The translations under genes were made by a program, and so were the position numbers. From Chitinophagaceae bacterium (GTDB lineage Bacteria; Bacteroidota; Bacteroidia; Chitinophagales; Chitinophagaceae), in NCBI GenBank assembly GCA_947446645.1, contig CANFHA010000007.1:62001-126000 (forward strand): a stretch of DNA of 64,000 nucleotides, written 5' to 3'. This document shows positions 52,311-61,465 of this stretch, one piece after another (the first letter of the stretch is position 1; each line of letters opens with the position of its first letter). The notes under the pieces were generated by a model. The model did not search any database and was not told where the DNA came from. It saw only the letters and a program-made list of their open reading frames with translations.

Positions 52311-53129
52311 TTAATTACCTGCAGTAGAATTGTTCATGAGGTCCATCAGCTCATCCAGCTTCGGCTCAAGTATAATTTCTGTGCGGCGGTTTTGTGCACG
52401 GCCATCGGGAGTGCTGTTTGATGCAATAGGCATATAGCTGCTACGTCCGCTTGCTATCAGCTTTGCCGGTGTTACTTTATAGTCATCTATGAGTACATGA
52501 GCTATAGATGTTGCACGGGCTGTGCTGAGTGCCCAGTTGTCGGCATAGGTTTTAGTGTGGATCGCAATACTGTCTGTATGCCCTTCGATATCGATATTCA
52601 CATCTGAATTGTTATTCAATACGGCCGCAACCTTGGAAAGTGCGCTTTTTCCTTTAGGATTCACAACTGCGCTGCCCGATGGGAACAGCAGGCTTTCCTG
52701 CATGCTGATATATACCTTACCATTCTTCATAGTAACGGTAAGCTCGCTGCTATTGAAACCAACCAGTGCGTCAGAAATCTTCTTTTTCAGGTCGGCGGTT
52801 GCTTTCTGCTGCTGATCTATGAACGACTGCATACGCTGGATGCGTTTGCGCTGAGCATCTATCTGGTCCTTGGTCATATTCAGCTCGCTGTTTGTTTTAT
52901 ACAGTTCATTTTCCGCATTGGCATTTGCACTGCTGAGCGAATTAAGCTTCCCGTGAAGCATATTTACAGTATCCCCTAGCCTGCTGATGCGGCCATTCAG
53001 AGCCATATTGTCTTTTTCAGCCAGGGTTGCTTTATCCCTTTGAAACACATATCTTTTCTTTGAGACACAGGATGTAAGCAGAAAAGCCATCAGGCAAATA
53101 CTCATAATCTTCGTAATCGTGGTTTTCAT
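52311..53129 (-). CDS. OmpA-family lipoprotein, copy 2
   Basis: The ATG at 53129 gives 272 residues with a lipoprotein signal (MSICLMAFLLTSCVSKKRYV). It has a shorter coiled coil (about 40-125) and an OmpA domain that is nearly identical to copy 1 (VNIDIEGHTDSIAIH, SNSTPDGRAQNRRTEIIL, PKLDELMDL). The repeat QQQKATxxLxKKIxDAL occurs in both. The two genes are 234 nt apart, with their own terminator, so they are probably expressed separately. Confidence 0.9.
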   Translation of the reverse strand: MKTTITKIMSICLMAFLLTSCVSKKRYVFQRDKATLAEKDNMALNGRISRLGDTVNMLHGKLNSLSSANANAENELYKTNSELNMTKDQIDAQRKRIQRMQSFIDQQQKATADLKKKISDALVGFNSSELTVTMKNGKVYISMQESLLFPSGSAVVNPKGKSALSKVAAVLNNNSDVNIDIEGHTDSIAIHTKTYADNWALSTARATSIAHVLIDDYKVTPAKLIASGRSSYMPIASNSTPDGRAQNRRTEIILEPKLDELMDLMNNSTAGN

Positions 53130-53330
53130 GGCGTTTGTTTTTATCAAGGGTGTTAAAAACTATGCCAACCACGTCAATAGAGCAGCGGCATGATAGCGTT
53201 TTGCAAGGTTTAAAACCAGTTAATATCATAAACTGAATTGGTACATTTACCCTGTTTTTTCACCTGAATAGCGTTACCAACGTATCATTTAATTAGGTAC
53301 ATTTGTCAGGCTTAAATAATATTATTTAGA

Positions 53331-54551
53331 ATGAAGAAATTCATCACGTTGGCTTTAATGGCCGCTCCCCTGCTGGTAAATGCGCAGGACGACCTTGTAA
53401 AAAAGCTGGAATCCAATCATAGTTACGTTACCACCCCTAATGCTCCTACCAAAAAGGAGGAGACAAAGGACCCGGGAAAGAAATACATATTCAACGATAT
53501 CATAGACCTGGAACATACAACTGTAAGGAACCAGGCCAGCTCGGGAACCTGCTGGAGCTATTCAACCAACTCATTCCTTGAAAGTGAGATGATGCGAATG
53601 GGCAAGGAGCCGATAGAGCTCTCGCAGATATTCAGCGCGCACTGTGTGTACCTGGAGAAGGCAGAAGCTTATGTGCGCATGCACGGCTCAGTAGCATGGG
53701 GTGATGGCGGTGAATGCCACGATGTACTGAATATGTATGCAAAATATGGAGCTATACCACAAGAGGTGTACACTGGCCTGCAGTACGGTACTACAAAGAA
53801 TAAGTTTGCAGAAATGATGGCCATACTTAAATCTATGCTGGATGCCGTGGTTTCTAACCCCAACGGTAAGCTTACACCATCGTGGAAAAGGGCTTACGAA
53901 GATGTGCTGAACTCTTACCTGGGTGAGATACCTGGCCGTTTCAGGTTTGACAATAAATGGTATACCCCAAAGTCATTTGCAGAGCAGCGGGTAGGTATTC
54001 ATCCTGAGGACTATGTAGAAATATCATCATTCATCAGCGATCCGCCTTACAAAAAGATGATGCTGATGGTGCCGGATAACTGGTCTTTCCAGAGAGTGTA
54101 TAATGTGCAGATGGAAGACCTGACCGATATTATTGATAATGCACTTAATAAGGGTTTTACTGTCGCCTGGGCTACCGATGTTAGCGAAAAGTCATTCAGC
54201 TGGAAAAACGGTGTGGCTTACGTGCCTGAAAAAGACTACGATGATATGGACGACTCTGAAAAGAAGTACATGTTCAATGGTCCAAAGGATGAGCGCATCA
54301 TTACCCCTGAGCTTCGCCAGAGGGCTTTTGACAGTTACGAAACTACGGATGATCATGGTATGCATATAGTAGGCATGGCTGAAGACCAGAATGGCCGTAA
54401 ATATTACAAAGTGAAAAACTCATGGGGCGACAAAAACGACTATAAAGGTTTCATTTATGTTACCCGTAACTATGTACGTTACAAAACCACCGCCATATTG
54501 CTACACAAAAACGGAGTACCAGTGACACTAAGGAATAAGATGAATTTTTAA
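53331..54551 (+). CDS. C1B-type papain-like peptidase (bleomycin hydrolase-like)
   Basis: The 406-residue protein has a signal peptide (ITLALMAAPLLVNAQ). The active-site cysteine lies in QASSGTCWSYSTNSFLES, the histidine in DDHGMHIVGMAED and the asparagine in YKVKNSWGDKND, matching the bleomycin hydrolase/aminopeptidase C family (C1B). Family members are usually cytosolic; this one is exported, as is common in Bacteroidota. It probably degrades peptides in the periplasm. A strong hairpin ends the transcript. Confidence 0.92.
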   Translation: MKKFITLALMAAPLLVNAQDDLVKKLESNHSYVTTPNAPTKKEETKDPGKKYIFNDIIDLEHTTVRNQASSGTCWSYSTNSFLESEMMRMGKEPIELSQIFSAHCVYLEKAEAYVRMHGSVAWGDGGECHDVLNMYAKYGAIPQEVYTGLQYGTTKNKFAEMMAILKSMLDAVVSNPNGKLTPSWKRAYEDVLNSYLGEIPGRFRFDNKWYTPKSFAEQRVGIHPEDYVEISSFISDPPYKKMMLMVPDNWSFQRVYNVQMEDLTDIIDNALNKGFTVAWATDVSEKSFSWKNGVAYVPEKDYDDMDDSEKKYMFNGPKDERIITPELRQRAFDSYETTDDHGMHIVGMAEDQNGRKYYKVKNSWGDKNDYKGFIYVTRNYVRYKTTAILLHKNGVPVTLRNKMNF

Positions 54552-54568
54552 ACTCAGGATAAATGTAA

Positions 54569-54608
54569 AAATTGAGAGAGGCTGCCTGATGGCAGCCTCT
54601 CTCAATTT
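54569..54608 (+). terminator. terminator after the C1B peptidase gene
   Basis: An 18-bp perfect stem, AAATTGAGAGAGGCTGCC pairing with GGCAGCCTCTCTCAATTT around TGAT, ends at 54608, 17 nt past the stop codon. Confidence 0.8.
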
Positions 54609-54832
54609 AGCCTATTAAGGCAGTCCTCCATTCGCACCAATATTGATATTCATTCCCAACTACATTTCAATTGAAACCATTAAAAACATCGCAATTTCTC
54701 GTCACTCGAATCTAAACTAACAACCGCTACAGCGCGAACGAAACATAACAATTATACAATACTCGGCAAAACTAAAAAATGTAACTTTAGAAATTAACTA
54801 CCAAATAGTTAAATATACAAAAATATCACATA

Positions 54833-55549
54833 ATGAAGAAATTTATTACCATTTCCCTGATAGCAATAATTGTTGATTGCATTTTTGCGTGTACACACCC
54901 GCGCCAGATTGGTATAGTAGCTAAAACCGTCGATTCTAACAGCAATAACGGCAATACCCAGGAGCAGGATCAAGTGGACACCTCAGTATGTTTTCAGCGT
55001 GATGTACTGCCTATTTTCACGGCTTATTGTGCCATGAGTGGTTGCCACGATGCTATATCGTCTAAGAATGGCTATATTCTCACTTCTTATTCCACGATAG
55101 TACTTAAAGGATTGGTAAAAGGAAACGCATCAGGAAGCAAACTATATAAAGAGTGTATCAATGGTAAAATGCCCAAGTCTCCTATTCCTCATCTGGACAG
55201 CACACAGCTAAGTTTCATAAGCAGGTGGATAAATATGGGTGCGCCCAACGATACCAACTGCGCGGTAAATTGTGACACGACAAAGTTCACGTACAGTGCT
55301 GCTATAGTACCCATTCTTCGCAATTATTGTTATTCCTGCCATTCCACTGCATCTGCAAGTAGTTCTGGCGGCGGCACTATACTGGATACTTATAGTGGTT
55401 TATTGGCTCAGGCTCAGAACGGAAAACTGCTGAGCGATCTGCAGCACTCTTCCGGCAGCAATTTTATGCCGCTGGGTGCCGAGCAACTTTCGTCCTGTAA
55501 GATCAGGCAGGTAGAGAAATGGATCGCAGCTGGATCGCAGAATAACTAG
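54833..55549 (+). CDS. lipoprotein with cytochrome c-like haem motifs
   Basis: The 238-residue protein has a lipoprotein signal (AIIVDCIFACTHPRQ). It contains FQRDVLPIFTAYCAMSGCHD and PILRNYCYSCHSTASASSSG. The second site CYSCH is a normal C-x-x-C-H haem motif; the first, C-A-M-S-G-C-H, has four residues between the cysteines. This is the pattern of the PSCyt1/planctomycete-type cytochrome domains seen in Bacteroidota exported proteins. It may carry one or two haems at the outer membrane; electron partners are unknown. Confidence 0.78.
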   Translation: MKKFITISLIAIIVDCIFACTHPRQIGIVAKTVDSNSNNGNTQEQDQVDTSVCFQRDVLPIFTAYCAMSGCHDAISSKNGYILTSYSTIVLKGLVKGNASGSKLYKECINGKMPKSPIPHLDSTQLSFISRWINMGAPNDTNCAVNCDTTKFTYSAAIVPILRNYCYSCHSTASASSSGGGTILDTYSGLLAQAQNGKLLSDLQHSSGSNFMPLGAEQLSSCKIRQVEKWIAAGSQNN

Positions 55550-55681
55550 AACCTTACCGGGGGATATCTGGAATTTTTAATGAACAAGCATCAAATATCA
55601 TGAGCGAATACTTGCGAATCGTGTTACTAAAAGAGTATTAGAGAAGATCGGAATCACATTTCAAAGCAGTTAGAACACCAA

Positions 55682-55713
55682 AAATGGAGGCTGCCCGAAA
55701 GCAGCCTCCATTT
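55682..55713. terminator. bidirectional terminator between cytochrome-like gene and fumC
   Basis: AAATGGAGGCTGC (55682-55694) pairs with GCAGCCTCCATTT (55701-55713). On the minus strand it is followed by TTGG. It sits 24 nt after fumC. Confidence 0.8.
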
Positions 55714-55736
55714 AACTTATTAACCTATTCAACCTA

Positions 55737-57137
55737 TTAACCCAACTCCCCGACCATTTCCCTAGGCACTACCCATTCGTCAAACTGCTCTGAGGTTACA
55801 TAGCCCAGATCTATGGCGGTTTGTTTCAGCGTTTTACCTTGTTTGTGTGCGGTCTGTGCTATTTCAGCTGCTTTATAATACCCTATTTTGGTATTAAGTG
55901 CAGTTACCAGCATCAGAGAGTTATTTACGTGTTGCTGTATGTTTGCCTCAATTGGTTCCAGACCTTCGGCGCACTTATCATTGAATGATACACAACCGTC
56001 GCCTATCAGGCGGGCGCTGTGCAGGAAGTTGTATATCATTACCGGCTTGAACACGTTCAGTTCAAAATGGCCCGTTGCACCACCTATGCTTATGGCTACA
56101 TCGTTGCCCATTACCTGCGCAGCTATCATAGTGAGTGCTTCGCACTGTGTAGGATTCACTTTACCTGGCATTATCGATGAGCCCGGCTCGTTATCTGGTA
56201 TATGCAGCTCACCTATACCGGCACGTGGGCCTGAGCTGAGCATACGAATGTCGTTCGCTATTTTCATCAGGCTTACAGCAACCATCTTCAATGCGCCGTG
56301 TGTTTCTACAATTGCATCGTGTGCGGCAAGACTCTCAAATTTATTCTCTGCAGTAATGAATGGCAAGCCTGTAAGCTTTGCAATGTTCTCAGCCACTTTC
56401 ACCGAGTAGCCTTTTGGAGTATTAAGGCCGGTACCTACAGCAGTGCCACCCAGTGCAAGCTCGCTCAGGTGGGCCAATGAGTTATTTATAGCACGCAGGC
56501 CATGGTCCAGTTGCGATACATAGCCGCTAAGCTCCTGCCCTACCGTAAGTGGTGTGGCATCCATAAAGTGGGTACGCCCTATTTTCACCACGTGCATATA
56601 TTGTTTCGACTTTGCAGCAAGCGTATCACGCAGTTTCTTTATGCCGGGTATAGTTACATCCACCAGTATCTTGTATGCCGCAATGTGCATTGCCGTAGGG
56701 AAAGTATCGTTCGACGATTGCGATTTGTTCACATCATCATTAGGTGCCAGGAATTTTTCTTTGTCGGTAAGCTGGCCACCATTGAGCACATGGCCACGGT
56801 ACGCGATCACCTCATTCACGTTCATATTAGATTGCGTACCAGACCCTGTCTGCCACACTACCAGTGGAAACTCATTATGCAGTTTACCTTCCAGTATCTC
56901 GTCACACACCTTGCCTATCATATCGCACTTGTCCTGAGGCAGTACGCCAAGCTCCGTGTTGGTGATGGCAGCTGCCTTTTTGAGGTAGGCAAATGCCGCA
57001 ATGATCTCCTTAGGCATCCTGTTGATGTCCTGTGCAATTTTAAAATTATCTATTGAGCGTTGTGTCTGTGCGCCAAAATACGCTGCTACAGGCACCTTTA
57101 CTTCGCCCATAGTGTCTTTCTCTATACGAAAATCCAT
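55737..57137 (-). CDS. fumC: class II fumarate hydratase
   Basis: The ATG at 57137 ([16 protein letters not shown]) gives 466 residues; another ATG at 57149 adds four codons. The family signature [16 protein letters not shown] is present, with the substrate region [16 protein letters not shown] and the [19 protein letters not shown] motif. It hydrates fumarate to L-malate in the TCA cycle. Homology at this level is unmistakable for FumC. It is a single-gene unit with a TACCTTTG promoter box just upstream and a terminator downstream. Confidence 0.97.
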   Translation of the reverse strand: MDFRIEKDTMGEVKVPVAAYFGAQTQRSIDNFKIAQDINRMPKEIIAAFAYLKKAAAITNTELGVLPQDKCDMIGKVCDEILEGKLHNEFPLVVWQTGSGTQSNMNVNEVIAYRGHVLNGGQLTDKEKFLAPNDDVNKSQSSNDTFPTAMHIAAYKILVDVTIPGIKKLRDTLAAKSKQYMHVVKIGRTHFMDATPLTVGQELSGYVSQLDHGLRAINNSLAHLSELALGGTAVGTGLNTPKGYSVKVAENIAKLTGLPFITAENKFESLAAHDAIVETHGALKMVAVSLMKIANDIRMLSSGPRAGIGELHIPDNEPGSSIMPGKVNPTQCEALTMIAAQVMGNDVAISIGGATGHFELNVFKPVMIYNFLHSARLIGDGCVSFNDKCAEGLEPIEANIQQHVNNSLMLVTALNTKIGYYKAAEIAQTAHKQGKTLKQTAIDLGYVTSEQFDEWVVPREMVGELG

Positions 57138-57165
57138 TGTTTTGAACATTTAGTTGATTCGGCGG

Positions 57166-57173
57166 CAAAGGTA
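57166..57173 (-). promoter_or_regulatory. -7 promoter box of fumC
   Basis: The minus strand reads TACCTTTG, an exact TAnnTTTG match, 28 nt before the preferred start codon. Confidence 0.5.
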
Positions 57174-57327
57174 ATCTCTGTACCGCAATTTTCTATTGGC
57201 TTATGTATAATGATTTAGCGCTGATGATCTGCACCTCATAAACACTGCTGTTACATCAGAGCCAGGTCTCATGATTTTGATTTTCAACTTTCAATCAGTA
57301 ACTTCGACCCCAAATAGTAAACTTTAC

Positions 57328-57576
57328 ATGAAATTCTCCGCTACTATATTCATTACATTGGCAATTGCAATCATTGTTTCCCTGGCATCCTGCACAAAGT
57401 CATATACCTGCCATTGCAATATTGTATATAGCGGCACACCCGGTCTTCCTGATAGTTCTGTACAGGAATATACCATTCATGATACCAAGTCTGGTGCCAA
57501 GAGCAAATGCGATGCAGAGTCTGAAAAACATGTGCATGATGGTATACAGTCGGTAGAGACCTGTTACCTTTATTAA
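57328..57576 (+). CDS. small cysteine-containing lipoprotein
   Basis: The ATG at 57328 gives 82 residues with a lipoprotein signal (AIAIIVSLASCTKSYT). The mature part has YTCHCNIVYS, then SKCDAES and VETCYLY, the same C-x-C / C / C layout as the proteins at 11988-12239 and 58685-58912. Frames open further upstream, but the signal peptide marks this start. It lies 59 nt upstream of the MauE-thioredoxin gene. Confidence 0.7.
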   Translation: MKFSATIFITLAIAIIVSLASCTKSYTCHCNIVYSGTPGLPDSSVQEYTIHDTKSGAKSKCDAESEKHVHDGIQSVETCYLY

Positions 57577-57610
57577 TAAAATTTTACCAAAAGCACAGGC
57601 CGGAAAAGGC

Positions 57611-57618
57611 TAATTTTG
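57611..57618 (+). promoter_or_regulatory. -7 promoter box of the MauE-thioredoxin gene
   Basis: TAATTTTG matches TAnnTTTG exactly, 17 nt before the start codon. Confidence 0.4.
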
Positions 57619-57635
57619 AGCCTGCGTTTTTTCTT

Positions 57636-58652
57636 ATGGATACAGCTTTACCTACCAATAAGACCTCCTCTTTTTACATAAAGCGAGTTATAGGTATTAT
57701 TTTACTTGTTGCACTTGCAGCCGTTTTTTTCTATTCTGCTTATAGTAAATCAGGGATAAAATTTCAGGTAGCCAAAGGTTTTCCATGGGTTGCCGTGGGT
57801 GCCGATGACAATGCCTTTGATAGTTTCCAATGGACTTTCCTGGACATGGGTATCAGCAGTTTCATTGTTACGGGCGTTATTGCCCGCCTTATGATCGGCT
57901 TTGAGCTGTTGCTTGGTCTGCTCTTGTTATTTCATATTTATCTCCGGTCCTTTACTTATAAAGCCATTATTGCGGTCCTTTCTGTTTTTATTATATACCT
58001 GCTTATTATAATAGTGAAACAAGGCAACTCCGGCAATTGCGGCTGCTTCGGCAATAACGTAGCCATGACACCGCTAAACGCCATCTGGAAGAACCTGGCA
58101 ATGATGGCGGCCACGCTGGTACTTTGGAAAATATATGATGTAAAACCTTACAAAAACCAGGAATACATATCCCTTGTGTTAGGCGCTGTTGCATTCTGCA
58201 TGCCGTTTGTGGCTAACCCCATGTTTGTAGGTACCGATCCTGACAAACCAAAGACGGCCACTACCATCGATCTGAATCCACTTTACAAATACGAGCCTGC
58301 ACCGACAGTAGACCTTAGGAAGGGTAAGCATATTGTTGCATTTATGAGCCTTACCTGCCCGCACTGCAAAAAAGCGGCATACCTGATGCAGATCATTCAC
58401 CATGAGCATCCGGATATTCCATTGTACATAGTGCTTGACGGGCCAGACACATTCCAGAAGAAATTTTTTGAAGAAACGCACGCAGACAGCGTACCGCACC
58501 TCTACTATCGTCATGAAGATGATTTTATTAAGATGGCCGGCCCTAGTGTGCCTTCCATACTATGGATAAATAATGGCGTAGTGGAATACAAGAGCACGTG
58601 GGCTTACTACCAGCTTGATCCCCGCTTTATGGAGCAATGGCTGAAGAAATAA
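57636..58652 (+). CDS. MauE/DoxX-like membrane protein fused to a thioredoxin-like domain
   Basis: The 338-residue protein has four to six membrane helices in residues 15-190 with the motif NSGNCGCFGNNVAM, typical of MauE/DoxX redox membrane proteins, whose two cysteines pass electrons. Residues 215-335 form a thioredoxin-like domain with SLTCPHCKKAAYLM (CPHC active site) and the cis-Pro region GPSVPSILWINNG. The fusion would move reducing equivalents across the inner membrane and reduce disulphides in the periplasm, which is inference. It is flanked on both sides by small cysteine lipoproteins, possible redox partners. Confidence 0.85.
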   Translation: MDTALPTNKTSSFYIKRVIGIILLVALAAVFFYSAYSKSGIKFQVAKGFPWVAVGADDNAFDSFQWTFLDMGISSFIVTGVIARLMIGFELLLGLLLLFHIYLRSFTYKAIIAVLSVFIIYLLIIIVKQGNSGNCGCFGNNVAMTPLNAIWKNLAMMAATLVLWKIYDVKPYKNQEYISLVLGAVAFCMPFVANPMFVGTDPDKPKTATTIDLNPLYKYEPAPTVDLRKGKHIVAFMSLTCPHCKKAAYLMQIIHHEHPDIPLYIVLDGPDTFQKKFFEETHADSVPHLYYRHEDDFIKMAGPSVPSILWINNGVVEYKSTWAYYQLDPRFMEQWLKK

Positions 58653-58684
58653 GTTTTTCTCGTATCTTTAGTCAAAGCTGATTT

Positions 58685-58912
58685 ATGAAGAAGTTATTGT
58701 TTTCTGCGCTCCTACTTTTGGGTATAGTTCTAACGTTCTCTTCCTGCTACCGCACAGACTGGTCGTGTAGCTGTTACACCATTTCACACGATACTCTTAC
58801 CAACCGGAGGTATTGGGATCTCGGAAAAATTTAGGCGTCGAAGGCTGGAGATATATGCCGTTCGCATAAAGACGTTGCGGCTGATACCTGCTATGTAGAG
58901 GGATATAAGTAA
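58685..58912 (+). pseudogene. small cysteine-containing lipoprotein, interrupted by an in-frame TAG
   Basis: The 76-codon frame from ATG 58685 to TAA 58910 encodes a lipoprotein signal (GIVLTFSSCYRT), then WSCSCYTI, a TAG at 58832-58834, and then SKAGDICRSHKDVAADTCYV. The parts before and after the TAG together match the cysteine layout of the proteins at 11988 and 57328. The amber codon leaves only 49 residues. It is either a recent nonsense mutation or a sequence error. The gene follows the MauE-thioredoxin gene by 32 nt. Confidence 0.65.
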
Positions 58913-58920
58913 TTGCCATT

Positions 58921-59748
58921 ATGCACCTTATGAAAAAGATAGCAAGCTGCCTTTTGCTGCTTTTCAATTATATCATTTGTTTTGGCCAGGGCCATGACAC
59001 GGTGCACCTTTACTTTCCGCTTGATAAAATGCAGCTCACCGAACGATCTACAAAAATTATAGATAGTCTGATAGCTAACAACTGGATGGAGCATGACAAA
59101 CGGATAACCGTATTGGGCTATTCGGACTACCTCGGCAGTGATGACTACGGTAAGGCTATTTCTGCAGCACGGGCGAAGAATGTAGAGGATTACTTGGTTA
59201 TTGCCGGTATTGATAAAAAGGACATTACTCGTTGCGTAGGCAAAGGGAAAATAAACCGGGCCGGGAAAAATGAAAAGACAGGCAATTCAATAGACCGCAA
59301 AGTGGATCTCATTTTTGATGCCCGCATTGATACACCTGAAGACAAAAAATTTGTTTACTATCTCACCAATCTTAAGCCGGAAGAATCACTCGCGCTTAAA
59401 AATATAGAATTCTACCAGGGCTCACTCCGCATAAAGCCCGAATCGTTGCCCTGGTTGAAAATCGTATCTGACTACCTTTATGATCACAAGAATATTGTCT
59501 TTCAACTTGAGGGACATGTATGCTGTATAGGACCGATACTTGGCATAGACGAGCATTATGATGATGGAACTTTATCGCAAAAGCGTGCCCAGGAAATTGC
59601 GGATACGCTGGGGGCTAGGGGTATAGATATAAGCAGGATAAAGGGAGCTATAGGTATGGGCAACGGCTACGCAATAGCCTGGCCAGAAGTATCGTCGCAA
59701 GATCAGCAGGCGAACAGGCGGGTAGAAATAAGAGTAATAAGTAGATAA
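58921..59748 (+). CDS. OmpA-like protein with two peptidoglycan-binding-like domains
   Basis: The 275-residue protein has a signal peptide (ASCLLLLFNYIICFGQ). Residues 25-135 match an OmpA-type domain (VHLYFPLDKMQLTERSTKII, VLGYSDYLGSDDYGKAISAA, NSIDRKVDLIF), and residues 160-275 match a second one (LRIKPESLPWLKIVSDYLYD, FQLEGHVC, SQDQQANRRVEIRVI). Two such domains in tandem are unusual. There is no lipobox, so it is probably a soluble periplasmic protein or tethered by other means. An ATG three codons in is an equal start candidate. Confidence 0.78.
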   Translation: MHLMKKIASCLLLLFNYIICFGQGHDTVHLYFPLDKMQLTERSTKIIDSLIANNWMEHDKRITVLGYSDYLGSDDYGKAISAARAKNVEDYLVIAGIDKKDITRCVGKGKINRAGKNEKTGNSIDRKVDLIFDARIDTPEDKKFVYYLTNLKPEESLALKNIEFYQGSLRIKPESLPWLKIVSDYLYDHKNIVFQLEGHVCCIGPILGIDEHYDDGTLSQKRAQEIADTLGARGIDISRIKGAIGMGNGYAIAWPEVSSQDQQANRRVEIRVISR

Positions 59749-59919
59749 ACTGTTACTAACCACCCAACCTGCCCAGCGTAAACGGGTCCGGATAAAAAAG
59801 CCATTTATGGATTCGAATAATTGTGAGGAGCCCTCCTGAAAGGGCAAAGCCGGTATGCGAAATATATCCATAGGGTGGCAATTGGTATAGGCTATCATAC
59901 TATTGAGACATTAATAAAT

Positions 59920-59927
59920 TACCTTTG
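59920..59927 (+). promoter_or_regulatory. -7 promoter box of the RluD-like gene
   Basis: TACCTTTG matches TAnnTTTG exactly, with 5 nt before the start codon. Confidence 0.5.
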
Positions 59928-59932
59928 CCGCC

Positions 59933-61033
59933 ATGGCAAGCGCAAACGACATAGAAGACGTATGGGACGATGAGGACCCCGAAGGTGAAGTAACCGAAAG
60001 CAATGAGGACCCGGTTGAGCGCCTCCGTATCATCACAGATAAGCGGCAGGAGCCATTACGCATCGACAAGTTCATTATGAACAAGCTTGAGGGTGCTACG
60101 CGTAATAAAGTGCAGCAGATCATAGAAGAAGGCTTCCTTCTTGTAAATAACGAGGTTGTAAAAAGCAATTACCGGGTACGGCCAAACGATACTATTGTTA
60201 TTTTCGAAACCCGCCGGCCTGAAAGCCAGGAAGTAATACCCGAGAATATTCCACTGAACATACACTATGAGGACGATGCCCTGATGGTGGTCAATAAACC
60301 GGCCGGCATGGTGGTGCATCCAGGTTGTGGCAATTATACCGGCACGCTGGTTAACGGTCTTTCTTACTATTTGCAGCAGGAACAGGTGGACCTTGAAAAC
60401 CTTTCGCGGGTGGGCCTCGTTCACCGTATTGATAAAGATACTTCAGGCCTGGTGGTTATTGGTAAGAAGGAAGAAGCCATGAGCCTGCTTGCAGCCCAGT
60501 TTAAAAAACATACAGTACACCGCCGTTATATAGCACTTGTGTGGGGCGACCTGGCAGAAGATGAAGGGACCATCCAGGTGCACATCGGTCGCAATCTGCG
60601 ATTCCGAAAGATAATGGATGCTTTCCCTGATGGAGACTATGGCAAAGACGCAATAACACACTACAAAGTGCTGGAGCGTTTCAACTATGTGACGCTGGTA
60701 GAGCTGCGGCTGGAAACCGGCCGCACACACCAGATACGTGTGCATATGAAGTATATTGGCCATCCCTTGTTTAATGATGCTACCTACGGTGGCGATCGTA
60801 TTGTGAAGGGAACAGTCTTTAATAAATACAAGCAGTTTATCGATAATTGCTTCACCATACTCAGGCGGCAGGCGCTGCACGCAAAGGAGCTCGGCTTCAC
60901 CCATCCCGTTACCAATGAATGGATACAATTCGATTCTGAGGTGCCAACAGATATTGCCGAAGTACTTGACAAATGGAGGGCTTATACCGGAGGAATGACA
61001 AAACAGCTGAGGCAGAAGCTGGATAATGTGTAA
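59933..61033 (+). CDS. RluD-family 23S rRNA pseudouridine synthase
   Basis: The 366-residue protein has an acidic N-terminal extension (1-35, many D/E), an S4 RNA-binding domain (about 40-105) and the RluA/RluD catalytic domain (115-350). The active-site aspartate is Asp167 in VHRIDKDTSGLVVIGK, with the other family motifs KPAGMVVHPGCGNYTGTLVN and ETGRTHQIRVHMKYIGHPLF. It isomerises uridine to pseudouridine in rRNA. The acidic extension is a common variation in Bacteroidota. Target position is not decided by sequence alone. Confidence 0.93.
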   Translation: MASANDIEDVWDDEDPEGEVTESNEDPVERLRIITDKRQEPLRIDKFIMNKLEGATRNKVQQIIEEGFLLVNNEVVKSNYRVRPNDTIVIFETRRPESQEVIPENIPLNIHYEDDALMVVNKPAGMVVHPGCGNYTGTLVNGLSYYLQQEQVDLENLSRVGLVHRIDKDTSGLVVIGKKEEAMSLLAAQFKKHTVHRRYIALVWGDLAEDEGTIQVHIGRNLRFRKIMDAFPDGDYGKDAITHYKVLERFNYVTLVELRLETGRTHQIRVHMKYIGHPLFNDATYGGDRIVKGTVFNKYKQFIDNCFTILRRQALHAKELGFTHPVTNEWIQFDSEVPTDIAEVLDKWRAYTGGMTKQLRQKLDNV

Positions 61034-61053
61034 TAGTAATATACACGAAAACC

Positions 61054-61323
61054 CTACTTCTGCTTGGTGCGACGCATATATTCCAATATCTTTTGATTGC
61101 GGATCTTATCTTCGGCGGCTTCTTCCCTGAGCTCGCGCTTTGTTGCCTTTTTCAGCCGACGCTTTTCTCGCTTTCCATTAGTTTTTCTGCGCTCTCTTTT
61201 TTCCTGGCGCGCCTCTTTACGAACAGCACGGTCTTCAGCCCTTTTATAAGACACTTGCCCTATTGCCGGGTTATCTATCGCCAACACTAAAAGAAAGAAT
61301 ATAAAAAGAAAGCACTTGTTCAC
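61054..61323 (-). CDS. small secreted Lys/Arg-rich protein
   Basis: The 89-residue product has a signal peptide (IFFLLVLAIDNPAIGQ) and a mature part of mostly basic and acidic residues in a helix (VRKEARQEKRERRKTNGKRE). No cysteines or known domain. It could bind nucleic acids, polysaccharides or membranes outside the cell, which is a guess. A similar gene lies at 61466-61735 on the same strand. Confidence 0.65.
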   Translation of the reverse strand: MNKCFLFIFFLLVLAIDNPAIGQVSYKRAEDRAVRKEARQEKRERRKTNGKREKRRLKKATKRELREEAAEDKIRNQKILEYMRRTKQK

Positions 61324-61465
61324 GCTGCTATTAAATTTTGCCTATTACTATTTGCTGCCTATTGATGAACAAATACCTTGCCCGCAAATTTAATTAAAAG
61401 AACATGAACCACTATTAAGAACAGGACCGGAAACGGCTGGTTATATGCTATGGGCTGAATTTTAA

